Shown here one piece after another: positions 7,540 to 18,600 of a stretch of DNA of 64,000 bases (the first letter of the stretch is position 1; every line of letters starts with the position of its first letter). A program made the position numbers and the translations under genes. Below the pieces are notes generated by a model. The model worked only from the letters and a program-made list of their open reading frames with translations, did not search any database and was not told the origin of the DNA. This DNA comes from Streptomyces ureilyticus (GTDB lineage: Bacteria > Actinomycetota > Actinomycetes > Streptomycetales > Streptomycetaceae), in assembly GCF_011045025.1 (NCBI RefSeq), contig NZ_JAAKZX010000028.1, positions 1 through 64,000 of the forward strand, written 5' to 3'.

Positions 7540-8247
7540 TCAGTGCCCCGCGGCCGCGTCCCCGCCCCCCTCGGGAGCCGTGGGCGTCGCGCTCGGCGAC
7601 GCGGCGTCCGTGGGGCTGCCCTGCCCGGTCCCGTCCGTACCGGCCTCACCGTTCCCCGGCTCGTTCGGCGTGGCGGAGGGGGACCCGCTGGGGCTCGGGC
7701 TACCGGACCCCTCGGAACCCGGCGCCTGAGGAGTCTCCGACGGGCCCCACTCGGCGTAGTAGCCCTCGGACGGGACGACGAACGCCCGCAGCTTCACCGC
7801 ACCCGTCTCGCTGAAGGTGAAGGTGACCTGCTGCGCCTCACCGTCCTCCAGGGCCTCGCGGCCGCCGTTCAGTACGGCGGAGGCGTTGCCCTTGCCGCCG
7901 AGGATCACCGAGCCGTCGGCCGGCACCGTGATCGGGCCGGAACCCTCGGCGGGCCTGAGCGTGACGGGGTCCTTGACGCCCGCCACGCGGATCGACTCCA
8001 GCGTCTCGTCGCTGTTGCCGTTGTTGAACAGGGTCGCGGAGATCGCGGACGGGCCCGTCGACTCCGGGTCGGGCTGGGTGATCACCACGGCGTTCTGGAT
8101 CTGGATGTCGCCCACGCTGGTCGCGGCGTTGTCCGGCCTGATCTCCAGCGACTGGGCGTTGCTTCCGGCGCCGCACGCGGCGAGCGAGGCGATCGAGAAC
8201 GCGATGGCGGCGGCGGCGAGGGCGCCGCGTCGAAGGCTGCTGCTCAC
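7540..8247 (-). CDS. Secreted lipoprotein (DUF461-like)
   Basis: With a GTG start at 8247 the product has 235 residues. An N-terminal signal (SSSLRRGALAAAAIAFSIAS) ends in the lipobox LAAC at about residue 25, so the protein is expected to be lipid-anchored outside the membrane. The core is a beta-rich domain (QNAVVITQPDPESTG, SATLFNNGNSDETLESI), and the tail is a long Ser/Pro/Gly-rich stretch. It corresponds by position to SCO4231, between phoP and carD. Upstream extensions of the frame lack a signal sequence. Function unknown. Confidence 0.8.
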   Translation of the reverse strand: MSSSLRRGALAAAAIAFSIASLAACGAGSNAQSLEIRPDNAATSVGDIQIQNAVVITQPDPESTGPSAISATLFNNGNSDETLESIRVAGVKDPVTLRPAEGSGPITVPADGSVILGGKGNASAVLNGGREALEDGEAQQVTFTFSETGAVKLRAFVVPSEGYYAEWGPSETPQAPGSEGSGSPSPSGSPSATPNEPGNGEAGTDGTGQGSPTDAASPSATPTAPEGGGDAAAGH

Positions 8248-8862
8248 GGCGGCGGCAACTCCTTGAACGCAGGGGCGGCGGCCTTGTAAAGCCGCTCTAA
8301 GGTCGGTCAGCGGCCTCAGGTTACCGAGCCGCCCCCGCGCTCCCGCACCCGACCCGCCTCTACGGCTCTTCCGACGCCGCCGCGACCATCGCATCAGGGC
8401 GTGTTCTTCAGGCCACCGCGCAGCCGGCACCTCATGTCCCTCCGTGCACAAAGAGCACGCGACTCGATCTCAGCCACGTTGACAACATTTCCCATAAGGA
8501 ATGCGATCGGGAGTCCGCAAGAGATCCGCCAGAGAATTGATCTTCAGCTTGTCGTGATCAATTCCGGAATCGTCTCGTACCCACCCCCGATCACCGAACG
8601 GAGTAGCCCAAGACTCACCTCCGGAAACCGACAAATCTGGACGTTCGGCCACGCGAGTAAGCCTTCGAAGGCTTGTAACGGGCGGGTTTCGCGCCCCGCG
8701 AGGAACGGCTCCGACCTGCGAATACCCCCTTGTCCCGCCCCCTCGAAGCACGTTCCTGTCGCTGTTGTCAAGCCCCGAGATGTGCCCTGACCTGCGAAAA
8801 CGCCATTCAGAAGATGCGGTTCTCGTGTTACTCTGGATAGCCACGGAAGGGGTACCTGTCAC
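8248..8862. other. Divergent promoter region between the lipoprotein gene and carD
   Basis: Over 600 bp carry no supported gene. The plus-strand frame at 8401-8790 lacks a ribosome site and family resemblance. A TTGACA word is seen at 8479-8484, and a likely -10 (ttactct) near 8829 in front of carD. The unusual length suggests several promoters, which fits a globally expressed gene such as carD. Confidence 0.4.
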
Positions 8863-9345
8863 ATGACGTTCAAGGTTGGCGACACCGTGGTCTATCCCCA
8901 TCACGGGGCCGCGCTGATCGAGGCTATCGAAACTCGTCAGATCAAAGGCGTGGACAAGACCTACTTGGTGCTGAAGGTCGCCCAGGGCGACCTGACGGTG
9001 CGTGTGCCAGCGGACAATGCGGAGTTCGTCGGCGTACGTGATGTGGTCGGTCAGGACGGGCTGGACCGGGTCTTCGAGGTGCTGCGCGCGCCGTATGCCG
9101 AGGAGCCCACAAACTGGTCGCGTCGTTACAAGGCAAATCTCGAGAAGCTCGCCTCCGGCGATGTCATCAAGGTCGCGGAAGTCGTCCGTGACCTGTGGCG
9201 TCGTGAGCGCGAGCGTGGACTCTCCGCCGGCGAGAAGCGCATGCTCGCCAAGGCTCGGCAGATCCTGGTGAGCGAGCTCGCCCTCGCGGAGAACACGAAC
9301 GAGGACAAGGCCGAGGCCCTGCTCGACGAGGTCCTCGCGTCCTGA
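8863..9345 (+). CDS. carD: CarD-family RNA polymerase-binding regulator
   Basis: The 160 residues match the CdnL/CarD family in length. The N-terminal Tudor-like RNA polymerase interaction domain is [20 protein letters not shown] to about residue 65. The helical DNA-contact domain includes [16 protein letters not shown] near 87 and [20 protein letters not shown] near 109, with the conserved tryptophan. CarD binds the beta subunit and stabilises open complexes at promoters, notably those for rRNA. The ATG follows ggaaggggtacc. It stands alone as a single-gene unit. Confidence 0.95.
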   Translation: MTFKVGDTVVYPHHGAALIEAIETRQIKGVDKTYLVLKVAQGDLTVRVPADNAEFVGVRDVVGQDGLDRVFEVLRAPYAEEPTNWSRRYKANLEKLASGDVIKVAEVVRDLWRRERERGLSAGEKRMLAKARQILVSELALAENTNEDKAEALLDEVLAS

Positions 9346-9833
9346 CGCCCGTCACTCTCTGATCGCTTCCCGACCAGAGGCGAAGAAACGAGCGGTCCGG
9401 CGTAATTGATACTGCCGCGGTGCCCGATGACGTAGGTTCTGTCGCCGGGCGCTGCGGCATGCTCGTACCCAGAACACCGTACGACCGTAAGTCAGCGGCT
9501 GGGTAATGAATTTCCGGCCGCCGATACTGGGCGTGCCGGGCCCGGGCAGCTGGCTCAACCGGCTGTCACGGAAGGGTCCCCGGTCAAGGCGTCGCGCCCG
9601 GCACGCTGAGGCCATACCCATACGGGCCCGGTCGTCAAACCGGCGTCAACCGGCGGGTCAAACCGGTGCGTGCCGGGCGGCGTTCGCGAGCGCCGGATTG
9701 ACGTCCGGCGGACGCCGGATCGACGACTGATGGGCGGCCGGGTCGAGGACCGGACCTGGCCGGGTACAACCGACAGGACCTGGCCGTACACAACCCGCAC
9801 ACACCCGTACGTACACACACCCGACAGGAACCG
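9346..9833. other. Intergenic stretch with short direct repeats upstream of ispD
   Basis: No gene is supported. Three short direct repeats of the type gtcaaaccgg lie at about 9634-9667. A further pair containing ggacctggccg lies near 9753 and 9777, followed by alternating cacac/gtac words up to the ispD start. The last segment likely holds the ispD promoter and leader. Confidence 0.4.
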
Positions 9834-10577
9834 ATGTCTGACGATTCACGCCGTTCCGGGGCCGGTACCGCGGCCGTGATTCCGGCCGCGGGCCGAGGCG
9901 TGCGCCTCGGGCCGGGCGCTCCCAAAGCGCTACGGGCGCTGAACGGCACTCCCATGCTCATTCACGCGGTACGCGCCATGGCCGCGTCGCGTGCCGTCTC
10001 GCTGGTCGTCGTCGTGGCGCCGCCCGACGGGGCCGCCGAGGTCAAGTCGCTCCTGGACTCGCATTCGCTGCCCGAGCGCACCGACTTCCTCGTCGTGCGC
10101 GGTGGCGAGACCCGGCAGGAGTCCGTGAAGCTCGGCCTCGATGTGCTGCCGCCCGGCATCGACATCGTGCTCGTGCACGACGCGGCCCGGCCGCTCGTAC
10201 CCGTCGACACCGTCGACGCCGTCATCGAGGCGGTACGGGACGGAGCCCTCGCCGTCGTACCGGCGCTGCCTCTCGCGGACACCGTCAAGGAAGTCGAGCC
10301 GCGTACCGACGACTCGCCCGAGCCGGTCGTCGCCACTCCCGAGCGGGGGCGGCTACGGGCCGTACAGACTCCGCAGGGCTTTGACCGGGACACCCTGCTG
10401 CACGCCCACGAGACCGTGACGGACGGGGTCACCGACGACGCGAGCATGGTCGAGCAGTTGGGCAAGCCCGTCGTCGTCGTGCCGGGGCACGAGGAGGCGT
10501 TCAAGGTCACCCGGCCGCTCGATCTGGTGCTGGCCGAGGCGGTATTGGCGCGGCGGAGGGCGAAGGATGGCTTCTGA
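9834..10577 (+). CDS. ispD: 2-C-methyl-D-erythritol 4-phosphate cytidylyltransferase
   Basis: IspD transfers CMP to methylerythritol phosphate in the non-mevalonate isoprenoid pathway. The 247-residue protein has the CTP-binding signature [21 protein letters not shown] near residue 13, [10 protein letters not shown] near 113, and the downstream TPQGF and DDASMVE motifs near 180 and 203. ATG 9834 has caggaacc upstream. The stop overlaps the ispF start by 11 bp, so the two consecutive pathway enzymes are co-translated. Confidence 0.96.
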   Translation: MSDDSRRSGAGTAAVIPAAGRGVRLGPGAPKALRALNGTPMLIHAVRAMAASRAVSLVVVVAPPDGAAEVKSLLDSHSLPERTDFLVVRGGETRQESVKLGLDVLPPGIDIVLVHDAARPLVPVDTVDAVIEAVRDGALAVVPALPLADTVKEVEPRTDDSPEPVVATPERGRLRAVQTPQGFDRDTLLHAHETVTDGVTDDASMVEQLGKPVVVVPGHEEAFKVTRPLDLVLAEAVLARRRAKDGF

Positions 10578-11070
10578 GACGCCGCCGCCGTTCGTGCTGC
10601 CGCAGGTCGGGATCGGTACCGACATTCACGCCTTCGAGGAGGGGCGGGAGTTGTGGTGTGCCGGGCTCAAGTGGGAGGGCGAAGGGGCCGGGCTTGCCGG
10701 GCACTCCGATGCGGACGTCGTCGCGCATGCCGCCTGCAACGCGTTGTTCTCCGCTGCCGGACTCGGTGATCTCGGGGCTCACTTCGGGACCGGGCGGCCC
10801 GAGTGGGCCGGGGCGTCCGGGGTTACGTTGCTCACCGAGGCGGCCCGGATCGTGCGTGCCGCCGGTTTCGCCATCGGTAACGTTGCCGTTCAGATCGTCG
10901 GGCCTCGGCCCAAGATCGGGAAACGGCGGGATGAGGCGCAGGAGTTGTTGTCCGGTGCGGTGGGGGCGCCCGTATCCGTCTCGGGCGCCACTACGGATGG
11001 GCTTGGGTTTCCGGGGCGTGGCGAGGGGTTGATGGCGGTCGCTACGGCGTTGGTCGTCCGCACTGGCTGA
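10567..11070 (+). CDS. ispF: 2-C-methyl-D-erythritol 2,4-cyclodiphosphate synthase
   Basis: IspF cyclises CDP-methylerythritol 2-phosphate. The protein has 167 residues. The metal-binding motif [12 protein letters not shown] lies near residue 16 (the Asp and His of DxH) and the signature [22 protein letters not shown] near 48. The usual C-terminal end is [16 protein letters not shown], here [14 protein letters not shown]. It starts inside the end of ispD and is followed by about 130 bp before cysS. Confidence 0.96.
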   Translation: MASETPPPFVLPQVGIGTDIHAFEEGRELWCAGLKWEGEGAGLAGHSDADVVAHAACNALFSAAGLGDLGAHFGTGRPEWAGASGVTLLTEAARIVRAAGFAIGNVAVQIVGPRPKIGKRRDEAQELLSGAVGAPVSVSGATTDGLGFPGRGEGLMAVATALVVRTG

Positions 11071-11200
11071 GCTGGGCGGTTTTCTTCCCCAGTCCCGCCG
11101 CTTCCCGAAACCGAGGGCTGCGCCCCCCGGGCCCCCTGCCTCCGGCGGGTGGGGCGCCATCCGCTCAAACCCCGAAGCGACACCCACTACCCTTGGACCC

Positions 11201-12598
11201 GTGACTATTCGCCTGTACGACACCAGCGCCCGGCAGATTCGTGACTTCGTCCCGCTCTCAGCGGGCTGTGTCTCGATCTACCTGTGCGGTGCCACCGTGC
11301 AGGCCGCGCCGCACATCGGGCACGTCAGGTCGAACCTGAACTTCGACATCATGCGCCGCTGGTTCGCGTACCGCGGCTACGACGTGACGTTCATCCGCAA
11401 TGTCACGGACATCGACGACAAGATCATCAGGAAGGCCGCGGAGCAGAACAGGCCCTGGTGGTCGATCGGTTACGAGAACGAGCGGGCGTTCAACGACGGC
11501 TACGAAGCCCTCGGCTGCCTGCCGCCCACGTACGAACCCCGCGCCACCGGCCACATCACCGAGATGGTCGAGATGATGCGCACGCTCATCGAGCGCGGGC
11601 ACGGTTACGAGGCCGAGGGCAGCGTCTACTTCGACGTCCGCTCCTGGCCCTCGTACCTGGAGCTGTCCAAGCAGGACCTGGACGAGATGCGACAGCCCGC
11701 CGAAGAGGGCATCACCGGCAAGCGGGATCCGCGCGACTTCGCCATGTGGAAGGCCAGCAAGCCCGGCGAGCCGGACTGGGAGACGCCGTGGGGCCGCGGC
11801 CGCCCCGGCTGGCACCTGGAGTGCTCGGCGATGGCCCACAAGTACCTGGGCTCGGCCTTCGACATCCACGGCGGCGGTCTGGACCTGATCTTCCCGCACC
11901 ACGAGAACGAGATCGCCCAGGCCAAGGCCTACGGCGACGAGTTCGCCAAGTACTGGGTGCACAACGCCTGGGTCACCATGAGCGGCGAGAAGATGTCCAA
12001 GTCGCTCGGCAACTCCGTGCTCGTCAGCGAGATGGTCAAGCAGTGGCGGCCCATCGTGCTGCGCTACTACCTCGGCACCCCGCACTACCGCTCCACCATC
12101 GAGTACAGCGAAGAGGCCCTGCGCGAGGCCGAGTCGGCGTTCGCGCGCATCGAGGGCTTCCTCCAGCGGGTCATCGACATGGCGGGGCCGGTCGAGCCCG
12201 CGGCCGACGTGCCGCCCGCCTTCGCCGAGGCCATGGACGACGACATGGGAGTGCCACAGGCCCTCGCCGTCGTGCACACCACCGTCCGGCAGGGCAACAG
12301 CGCACTCGCCGCCGACGACAAGGACGCCGCCGTCGCCCGGCTCGCCGAGGTGCGTGCGATGCTCGGCGTCCTCGGCCTCGACCCGCTCGACGCGCAGTGG
12401 GCCGGCGGGAGTGACCAGGGCCAGGACCTGCACGGGGTTGTCGACAGCCTCGTACGACTGGTCCTCGAGCAGCGCGAGGCGGCCCGCGCCCGCAAGGACT
12501 GGACCACCGCCGACGCCATCCGCGACCAGCTGGGCCAGTCCGGCCTCGTCATCGAGGACAGCCCTCAAGGACCTCGCTGGACGCTCGGCCCGCGCTGA
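11201..12598 (+). CDS. cysS: Cysteinyl-tRNA synthetase
   Basis: A 465-residue class I aminoacyl-tRNA synthetase. The HIGH-type signature is PHIGHVRS near residue 37 and the KMSKS loop is [11 protein letters not shown] near 266. The zinc ligands include YLCGATV near 29, WHLECSAM near 208, and the histidine/glutamate of [10 protein letters not shown] near 234. The GTG at 11201 is the family's usual N-terminus ([15 protein letters not shown]). The protein is cytoplasmic. A clear terminator follows at 12624. Confidence 0.97.
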   Translation: MTIRLYDTSARQIRDFVPLSAGCVSIYLCGATVQAAPHIGHVRSNLNFDIMRRWFAYRGYDVTFIRNVTDIDDKIIRKAAEQNRPWWSIGYENERAFNDGYEALGCLPPTYEPRATGHITEMVEMMRTLIERGHGYEAEGSVYFDVRSWPSYLELSKQDLDEMRQPAEEGITGKRDPRDFAMWKASKPGEPDWETPWGRGRPGWHLECSAMAHKYLGSAFDIHGGGLDLIFPHHENEIAQAKAYGDEFAKYWVHNAWVTMSGEKMSKSLGNSVLVSEMVKQWRPIVLRYYLGTPHYRSTIEYSEEALREAESAFARIEGFLQRVIDMAGPVEPAADVPPAFAEAMDDDMGVPQALAVVHTTVRQGNSALAADDKDAAVARLAEVRAMLGVLGLDPLDAQWAGGSDQGQDLHGVVDSLVRLVLEQREAARARKDWTTADAIRDQLGQSGLVIEDSPQGPRWTLGPR

Positions 12599-12623
12599 TC
12601 CCGCGGCGCATTCCTTGATCGAT

Positions 12624-12651
12624 TGTGCCGCCCGGCCTTCCGGGCGGCACA
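12624..12651 (+). terminator. Intrinsic terminator hairpin after cysS
   Basis: A perfect 12-bp stem tgtgccgcccgg/ccgggcggcaca with a four-base loop, 26 bp after the cysS stop. Only a weak T tract (acttcat) follows. Confidence 0.8.
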
Positions 12652-12715
12652 CTTCATAGACGCACAGCGCATTCAGAGACGTACACGCACGCTTTCCCAC
12701 AGAGACAGGTAGGTC

Positions 12716-13657
12716 ATGGCCGCAAACAACCGCCGCATGTCCGGCAAGAAGGGCGCGCAGGTCGGCAGTGGCGGCCAGCGACGCCGGGGCCTGGAAGGCA
12801 AGGGACCCACCCCGCCCGCCGAGATGCGCAAGGGACACAAGAAGAACCGCGTCGCCACCGCCAAGACGAAGCAGACCGCCCGCCGCCCCGCCCCCAAGGG
12901 CCGCGGCGGCAAGTCCACCTCCGAACTCGTCGTCGGCCGCAACCCCGTTGTCGAGGCGCTGCGCGAGGGCGTGCCCGCGACCATGCTCTACGTCCAGCAG
13001 TTCATCGACAACGACGAGCGGGTGCGCGAGGCGCTCCAGCTCGTCGGCGAGCGCGGCGGCATCCACCTCATGGAAGCCCCCCGCCCCGAACTCGACCGCA
13101 TGACCAACGGCCTCAACCACCAGGGCCTCGTCCTGCAGATCCCACCGTACGAGTACGCGCACCCCGAGGACCTCGCCGCCGCCGCGTACGACGCCGGCCA
13201 GGACCCGCTGATCGTCGTGCTCGACGGCGTGACCGACCCGCGCAACCTCGGCGCCGTCGTCCGCTCCGTCTCCGCCTTCGGCGGCCACGGCGTCGTCGTA
13301 CCCGAGCGTCGCGCCGCCGGCATGACCGCCGGCGCCTGGAAGACCTCCGCCGGCGCCGCCGCCCGTACGCCCGTCGCCCGCGCCACCAACCTGACGCGCA
13401 CCCTGGAGGCGTACAAGAAGGCGGGCATCATCGTCGTCGGCCTGGCCGCCGACGGCGACGGAGAGATCGGGGACCTGGAGGCCCTCGAAGGACCCGTCGT
13501 CATCGTCGTCGGCAGCGAGGGCAAGGGCCTGTCCCGGCTGGTCGGCGAGACCTGCGACTTCCGCGTACGGATCCCCATGCCGGGCGGCGCCGAGTCGCTG
13601 AACGCGGGTGTGGCGGCCGGAGTTGTGCTGTACGAGGCGGCTCGACGACGGGCCTGA
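12716..13657 (+). CDS. rlmB: 23S rRNA (guanosine-2'-O-)-methyltransferase RlmB
   Basis: The 313-residue SpoU/TrmH-family enzyme has a basic N-terminal extension of about 75 residues ([27 protein letters not shown]). A substrate-binding domain starts at [14 protein letters not shown]. The knotted SAM domain contains motif 1 [16 protein letters not shown] near 165, motif 2 [11 protein letters not shown] near 262, and motif 3 [22 protein letters not shown] near 283. It methylates the 2'-oxygen of a 23S rRNA guanosine (G2251 in E. coli). The neighbouring cysS-rlmB order is conserved in actinobacteria. Confidence 0.93.
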   Translation: MAANNRRMSGKKGAQVGSGGQRRRGLEGKGPTPPAEMRKGHKKNRVATAKTKQTARRPAPKGRGGKSTSELVVGRNPVVEALREGVPATMLYVQQFIDNDERVREALQLVGERGGIHLMEAPRPELDRMTNGLNHQGLVLQIPPYEYAHPEDLAAAAYDAGQDPLIVVLDGVTDPRNLGAVVRSVSAFGGHGVVVPERRAAGMTAGAWKTSAGAAARTPVARATNLTRTLEAYKKAGIIVVGLAADGDGEIGDLEALEGPVVIVVGSEGKGLSRLVGETCDFRVRIPMPGGAESLNAGVAAGVVLYEAARRRA

Positions 13658-13738
13658 CGGCGGGCGGGGTGATCTTGACGGAGTCCGGACAGATCGGGGC
13701 GGTCAAGGCAGTGTCCTAACGACACGTCACTCGGTTAG

Positions 13739-15499
13739 ATGAGTGTGGACACCAGAACACCCCGCACACCCACGGGGGACCGCACGTCGGGCTTCGACGA
13801 CGCTCCCGCGCTGAGCATGGTGAAGGTGCCGAGCGATCCGGCGCAGGTCATCGTCAATCATGCGAGCTTCCGCGTGCAGCTGGGCACCGGCTCCCGTACG
13901 CAGTCCCCGCGCGTCGCACGCCACTTGAGCTCCGCCGACCCCTCACGCAGGCCCGCGACCGGCACCCTCCGCCGCGCCCCCGTCGTCTGGAGCGGGAGGT
14001 CCGCACCCGACGACACCGGCGCCACCCGCCTGCTGCAGGCCGCACGGAGCACCACCGTGCACCACGGCGCCCAGGATCCGACAGGCGACGCCGGCGCGAC
14101 ACAGGTCATCCCGCGCATCGACCACGACGGCGACGGATACGGCGACAGCGGCTACGACGGCAACGGCAACGGCTATCGCGGCGCCGGATACAGCGGCTAT
14201 GGCGCATACGGCGGATACGACGCCGATAGCGATACGGATCCCGACGCCACCGTCGCGACCCCCACCATCGGCGGCCCCCGCAGCCCCCGAACTCCCCAGA
14301 CTCCGATCCTTCCGCAGATGCGCACCTCGGGCAGCGTGGACGAGGAGTACGGCCAACACCCGTATGAGGAGGGCGAGTACGAGGCCGACGCGTACGACGA
14401 CGAGACCGGCGAGGACGGCCAGCGCGGGCGCCACGCCGACCCCGTACGGCACGCGTACTACCCCGGCCGCCGGATGAACCTCGGCGTCGTCCTGCTCCCG
14501 CTGCGCCTCATCCTCGGCTTCATCTCCATCTACGCCGGCATGGGCAAGCTCTGCGACCCGCACTATTTCGACGGCGGCAAGCGCGGCTCCATGGTCAAGT
14601 GGCTCAACACCCTCCAACCGTGGGAAGTCGCCGAGCCACTACGCCAGTTCGCCCTCGAACACCCCGTCGGCTCCGGACTCCTCATCGCCTTCTTCCAGGT
14701 GATCGTCGGCGTCCTCACCGTCTTCGGCCTGTGGCAGCGGGCCGCCGCCGCCGTCGGCGCGCTGATGGCGGCCGCGCTCCTGATCACCGTCAGCTGGAAG
14801 AGCGCCCCCGCCTACGACGCGACCGACATCATCTACCTCGCCGCCTGGACCCCGCTGATCATCGCGGGCGCCCCCGTCTACTCCATCGACGGTCGCCTCG
14901 CGGGCGGCGCCTGGCGCAGGCTCGGGCCCCGCGCCCACATCTGGGACCTGCGCCGCTACGTCCTACGCCGCGGCGCCCTCATCGGCACCCTCGTCGTCGG
15001 GCTCACCCTGCTCGTCGGCTCCATGCTCGGCGGCGCCGTCCGCGACGCCGACCGCGTGGTCGTCCCCGGCCCCGGCGAGGCCCCGCGCAACGAACTCCCC
15101 GGCTCCCCGCTCCCCGAGGAGTCCGGCAACGACCGCCGCTCGGAGAGCCCCTCGGCCGGCAACTCGCCCACCCAGGGCGCCACTTCGGCCAGCCCCTCCG
15201 AGAAGGGCGACAAGAACACCCCCGGTGCGTCCCGCGAGTCCGCCACCGAGGGCGCGGGCCAGCCCAGCGAAACCCAGGGCACCGGCCAGGTCCCGCCCGC
15301 CCAGCAGCCGGCACCACCCGCCGAGGCGCCCAGCACCAGCGCGGGCCCGTCCTCCTCGGGCGGCGCCGGCACGGGCGGAACCGGGTCCCCCGGAGGCACC
15401 GGCGGCGGCAATGACTCGGGCGACGGCTCGGGTGGCAGCTCCGGCGGTTCCGGCGGCGGCTCGGACGAGGGCAGCCTGGTGGGCGGTCTGCTCGGGTAA
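13739..15499 (+). CDS. DoxX-family membrane protein with long disordered tails
   Basis: The product has 586 residues. Residues 1-240 are low-complexity and rich in Asp, Gly and Tyr (GDGYGDSGYDGNGNGY). A DoxX-type core of four membrane helices spans about 245-430, with LGFISIYAGMGKLCDPHYF, LLIAFFQVIVGVLTVFG and LAAWTPLIIAGAPVYSIDG. One further helix follows near 412-430, then a Ser/Gly/Pro-rich tail. DoxX proteins act in respiratory or redox-linked membrane complexes, but no specific role is evident here. ATG 13739 has no Shine-Dalgarno motif, and ttagat overlaps the start, so leaderless translation or a slightly later GTG is possible. Confidence 0.75.
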   Translation: MSVDTRTPRTPTGDRTSGFDDAPALSMVKVPSDPAQVIVNHASFRVQLGTGSRTQSPRVARHLSSADPSRRPATGTLRRAPVVWSGRSAPDDTGATRLLQAARSTTVHHGAQDPTGDAGATQVIPRIDHDGDGYGDSGYDGNGNGYRGAGYSGYGAYGGYDADSDTDPDATVATPTIGGPRSPRTPQTPILPQMRTSGSVDEEYGQHPYEEGEYEADAYDDETGEDGQRGRHADPVRHAYYPGRRMNLGVVLLPLRLILGFISIYAGMGKLCDPHYFDGGKRGSMVKWLNTLQPWEVAEPLRQFALEHPVGSGLLIAFFQVIVGVLTVFGLWQRAAAAVGALMAAALLITVSWKSAPAYDATDIIYLAAWTPLIIAGAPVYSIDGRLAGGAWRRLGPRAHIWDLRRYVLRRGALIGTLVVGLTLLVGSMLGGAVRDADRVVVPGPGEAPRNELPGSPLPEESGNDRRSESPSAGNSPTQGATSASPSEKGDKNTPGASRESATEGAGQPSETQGTGQVPPAQQPAPPAEAPSTSAGPSSSGGAGTGGTGSPGGTGGGNDSGDGSGGSSGGSGGGSDEGSLVGGLLG

Positions 15500-15534
15500 C
15501 GGTTCCGGCCAACAGCCCTTCGCTGGTGCGCAGT

Positions 15535-15577
15535 TGGGGCCCCGCACTCGTGAAACTCTCGCGAGTGCGGGGCCCCA
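15535..15577. terminator. Strong hairpin after the DoxX gene
   Basis: A perfect 16-bp stem tggggccccgcactcg with its complement and an 11-base loop, placed between two convergent genes. Confidence 0.85.
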
Positions 15578-15651
15578 TTGACGTTCGTAAAGCAGACGTA
15601 CGTACAGCTGACGTGACCTACGTACAACTGGCGTACGCACAGCCGCGAGGC

Positions 15652-16383
15652 TCAACGCCCCAGTGCCGCCAGCTCCTTCGCCGCCTCCGTCAGGTCCTTC
15701 GCGGTGTCGATGGCGCGCCAGTACGCGCCCTGCGGGATCGGGCAGCCGAACAGGCGGCGTTCGCGGGCCAGACGCGGGAACGTGGTGCGCTCGTGGTCGC
15801 CGAGGTCGGGCAGCATGTCGGTGAACTCGGGGGAGAAGACGTAGACGCCCGCGTTGATCTCGTACGACGTCGGCGGGGACTCGATGAAGTCCGTGATGTG
15901 ACCGAAGTCGTCGGTCTCGACGGCGCCCCACGGGATGCGGGGGCGAGCCAGCGCGAGGGTCGCCACCGCGTCGCGCTCGGTGTGGAAGTCCGCCATGTCG
16001 CGCAGCGAGAAACGGGTCCAGATGTCACCGTTCGTCGCGAACCAGGGGCGGTCCGGGTGGGGGAGGTGCTTGGCGGCGAACTTGAGGCCGCCGCCGCGGC
16101 CCAGGGGCTCCTTCTCGACCACGGTGGTGACGCGGACGGGGAGTTCGGCCGAATCCAGCCACTGCTGGAGGACCTCGGCGAGATGGCCGCACGAGATGAC
16201 CACGTCCGTCACGCCCTCCTCGGCGAGCCAGGCCAGCTGATGGCCGATGATCGGGGTCCCGGTGCCGGGGATCTCGACCATCGGCTTGGGCCGGTCGTCG
16301 GTGTAGGGACGCAGCCGCGAGCCCTGGCCGCCGGCCAGGACAACGGCTTGAACGGGGCGCGACGCGGCGCTCGGATGCTTCAT
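15652..16383 (-). CDS. Sugar-phosphate nucleotidyltransferase family protein
   Basis: From ATG 16383 the product has 243 residues of the NTP_transferase fold. It has the N-terminal nucleotide-binding signature VVLAGGQGSRLRPYTDDRPKPM near residue 12, TNGDIW near 98 with the metal-binding aspartate, and a substrate region EINAGVYVFSPE near 160. Such enzymes form NDP-sugars from a sugar phosphate and NTP. The lack of a left-handed helix domain points to a glucose/mannose-1-phosphate type rather than GlmU. The exact sugar cannot be deduced. It is convergent with the DoxX gene and matches SCO4238 by position. Confidence 0.8.
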   Translation of the reverse strand: MKHPSAASRPVQAVVLAGGQGSRLRPYTDDRPKPMVEIPGTGTPIIGHQLAWLAEEGVTDVVISCGHLAEVLQQWLDSAELPVRVTTVVEKEPLGRGGGLKFAAKHLPHPDRPWFATNGDIWTRFSLRDMADFHTERDAVATLALARPRIPWGAVETDDFGHITDFIESPPTSYEINAGVYVFSPEFTDMLPDLGDHERTTFPRLARERRLFGCPIPQGAYWRAIDTAKDLTEAAKELAALGR

Positions 16384-16499
16384 GACCGGCACTGTACGTC
16401 GCGCCCCGCTCGGGGCTTCTACGGGGCTTCTACGGGGCTTGTCCGGGGCTTGTGTCGGCCGTCGGGCCGGTGTCACCCGGCCGGTCAGCCGGCCGCCCC

Positions 16500-17000
16500 T
16501 CAGCCCTGCCCGCCGACGCCGGCGACGCCCGTGGCGAAGGACGTGTCGCAGACGGGGCGGGAGAACGACTGCGCACGGGACGGGCCGTACTTGTTCACGG
16601 CGGCACGGCCCAGCGCGCGGGCGATGGAGGCGCAGTGCCTCGCGAGCGACGGGCGGCCGTTCACCGCCTCCTGGAGATGCGTGAGCGCCACCCCCGCGTC
16701 CTTCTCCTGCAGCTCGAGCAGGAGCTGGTCGCGCAGCACGTCCTGCGGGGCGCGGGAGGCGGGACGCGAGGACGCCTTCTCGGCGGAGGCGGCGAGCACC
16801 GAGCCCGAGGAGCCGCTCCTCGACCAGGGGACCGTGGCGACCGCGAGAGTCCCGGAGAGCACCAGGACGACGGGCAGGACGAGGGCGAGAGTACGGCCGA
16901 TTCGGTGGGCAGGACCGCGGCTGTGCCGCGTCGGGCGGCCGGCGGGGCGACGGCCGTGCCGCTTCGAGGGACTGGTCGAGGGGTTAGTGGAGTGCTTCAC
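16500..17000 (-). CDS. Membrane-anchored or secreted hypothetical protein
   Basis: The 166-residue product starts with a GTG at 17000. A very basic N-terminus (SKRHGRRPAGRPTRHSRG) is followed by one hydrophobic segment at about residues 36-57 (LALVLPVVLVLSGTLAVATV), so it is likely anchored with its C-terminal domain outside. That domain is helical with two cysteines (RHCASIARAL, SRPVCDTSF) that could form a disulfide. The family is not recognised. It lies upstream of the nucleotidyltransferase gene on the same strand, with a run of cggggctt repeats between them (16411-16453). Confidence 0.65.
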   Translation of the reverse strand: MKHSTNPSTSPSKRHGRRPAGRPTRHSRGPAHRIGRTLALVLPVVLVLSGTLAVATVPWSRSGSSGSVLAASAEKASSRPASRAPQDVLRDQLLLELQEKDAGVALTHLQEAVNGRPSLARHCASIARALGRAAVNKYGPSRAQSFSRPVCDTSFATGVAGVGGQG

Positions 17001-17162
17001 GCGAGTGAGGGTAGCGCGGGGTAATGATTTGGCGACATTTGGTAATCAGTTCGAGCGACGGTCAACGCTCAAATTCAGGCGCGAAGTTGACGTACGCGGG
17101 TCGATATGACCGTTCTGCCGGGGTATTTGTCGACAACGAAACACCGACCAAAACCCGGCAAA

Positions 17163-17194
17163 AAGGGGCCCCGCAGCAAGCTGCGGGGCCCCTT
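17163..17194 (-). terminator. Terminator hairpin downstream of msiK
   Basis: A perfect 14-bp stem aaggggccccgcag/ctgcggggcccctt with a 4-base loop. On the minus strand it is followed by TTTTTGCCGG, as expected for rho-independent termination of msiK. Confidence 0.85.
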
Positions 17195-17270
17195 CCGTCA
17201 ACATGGGCGAATTCACCCGGTACGGGCGCCTTCAGTGAAGGTGCCCAGCCGCGTGCCTCGGTCGCGTGCC

Positions 17271-18407
<1,137 letters not shown>

Positions 18408-18494
18408 GGTGATGGGCCCCCTTCTACCGGCAGGAACGTGCCGGACGATCCGTTGTGGAAGGTGGTGCCACTACGGGTGATTCCGTTGTGGTGT

Positions 18495-18510
18495 TGTGGT
18501 TCAGTCCACA
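18495..18510. promoter_or_regulatory. Possible DasR-type site upstream of msiK
   Basis: The imperfect palindrome tgtggttcagtccaca lies about 90 bp upstream of the msiK start. It keeps the GTGG...CCAC arms of the DasR responsive element but matches only about 10 of 16 positions of the usual consensus. It is a candidate only. Confidence 0.3.
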
Positions 18511-18600
18511 CAGGGCGGACTGGGTCAGGACGGTACCTGGCGGTTGGCTGGTCTGTCAGTAGTCGGGGGGCTGTGGACTTCGCGGAAATTTTCGACAGGA

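Noticed and set aside
8401..8790. Plus-strand frame upstream of carD
   Set aside because: No ribosome site, no family resemblance, and unusual codon use for this genome; treated as promoter DNA.
11258..13288. A 676-codon minus-strand frame across cysS and rlmB
   Set aside because: It is a shadow of two well-supported plus-strand genes; it crosses their terminator and resembles nothing known.
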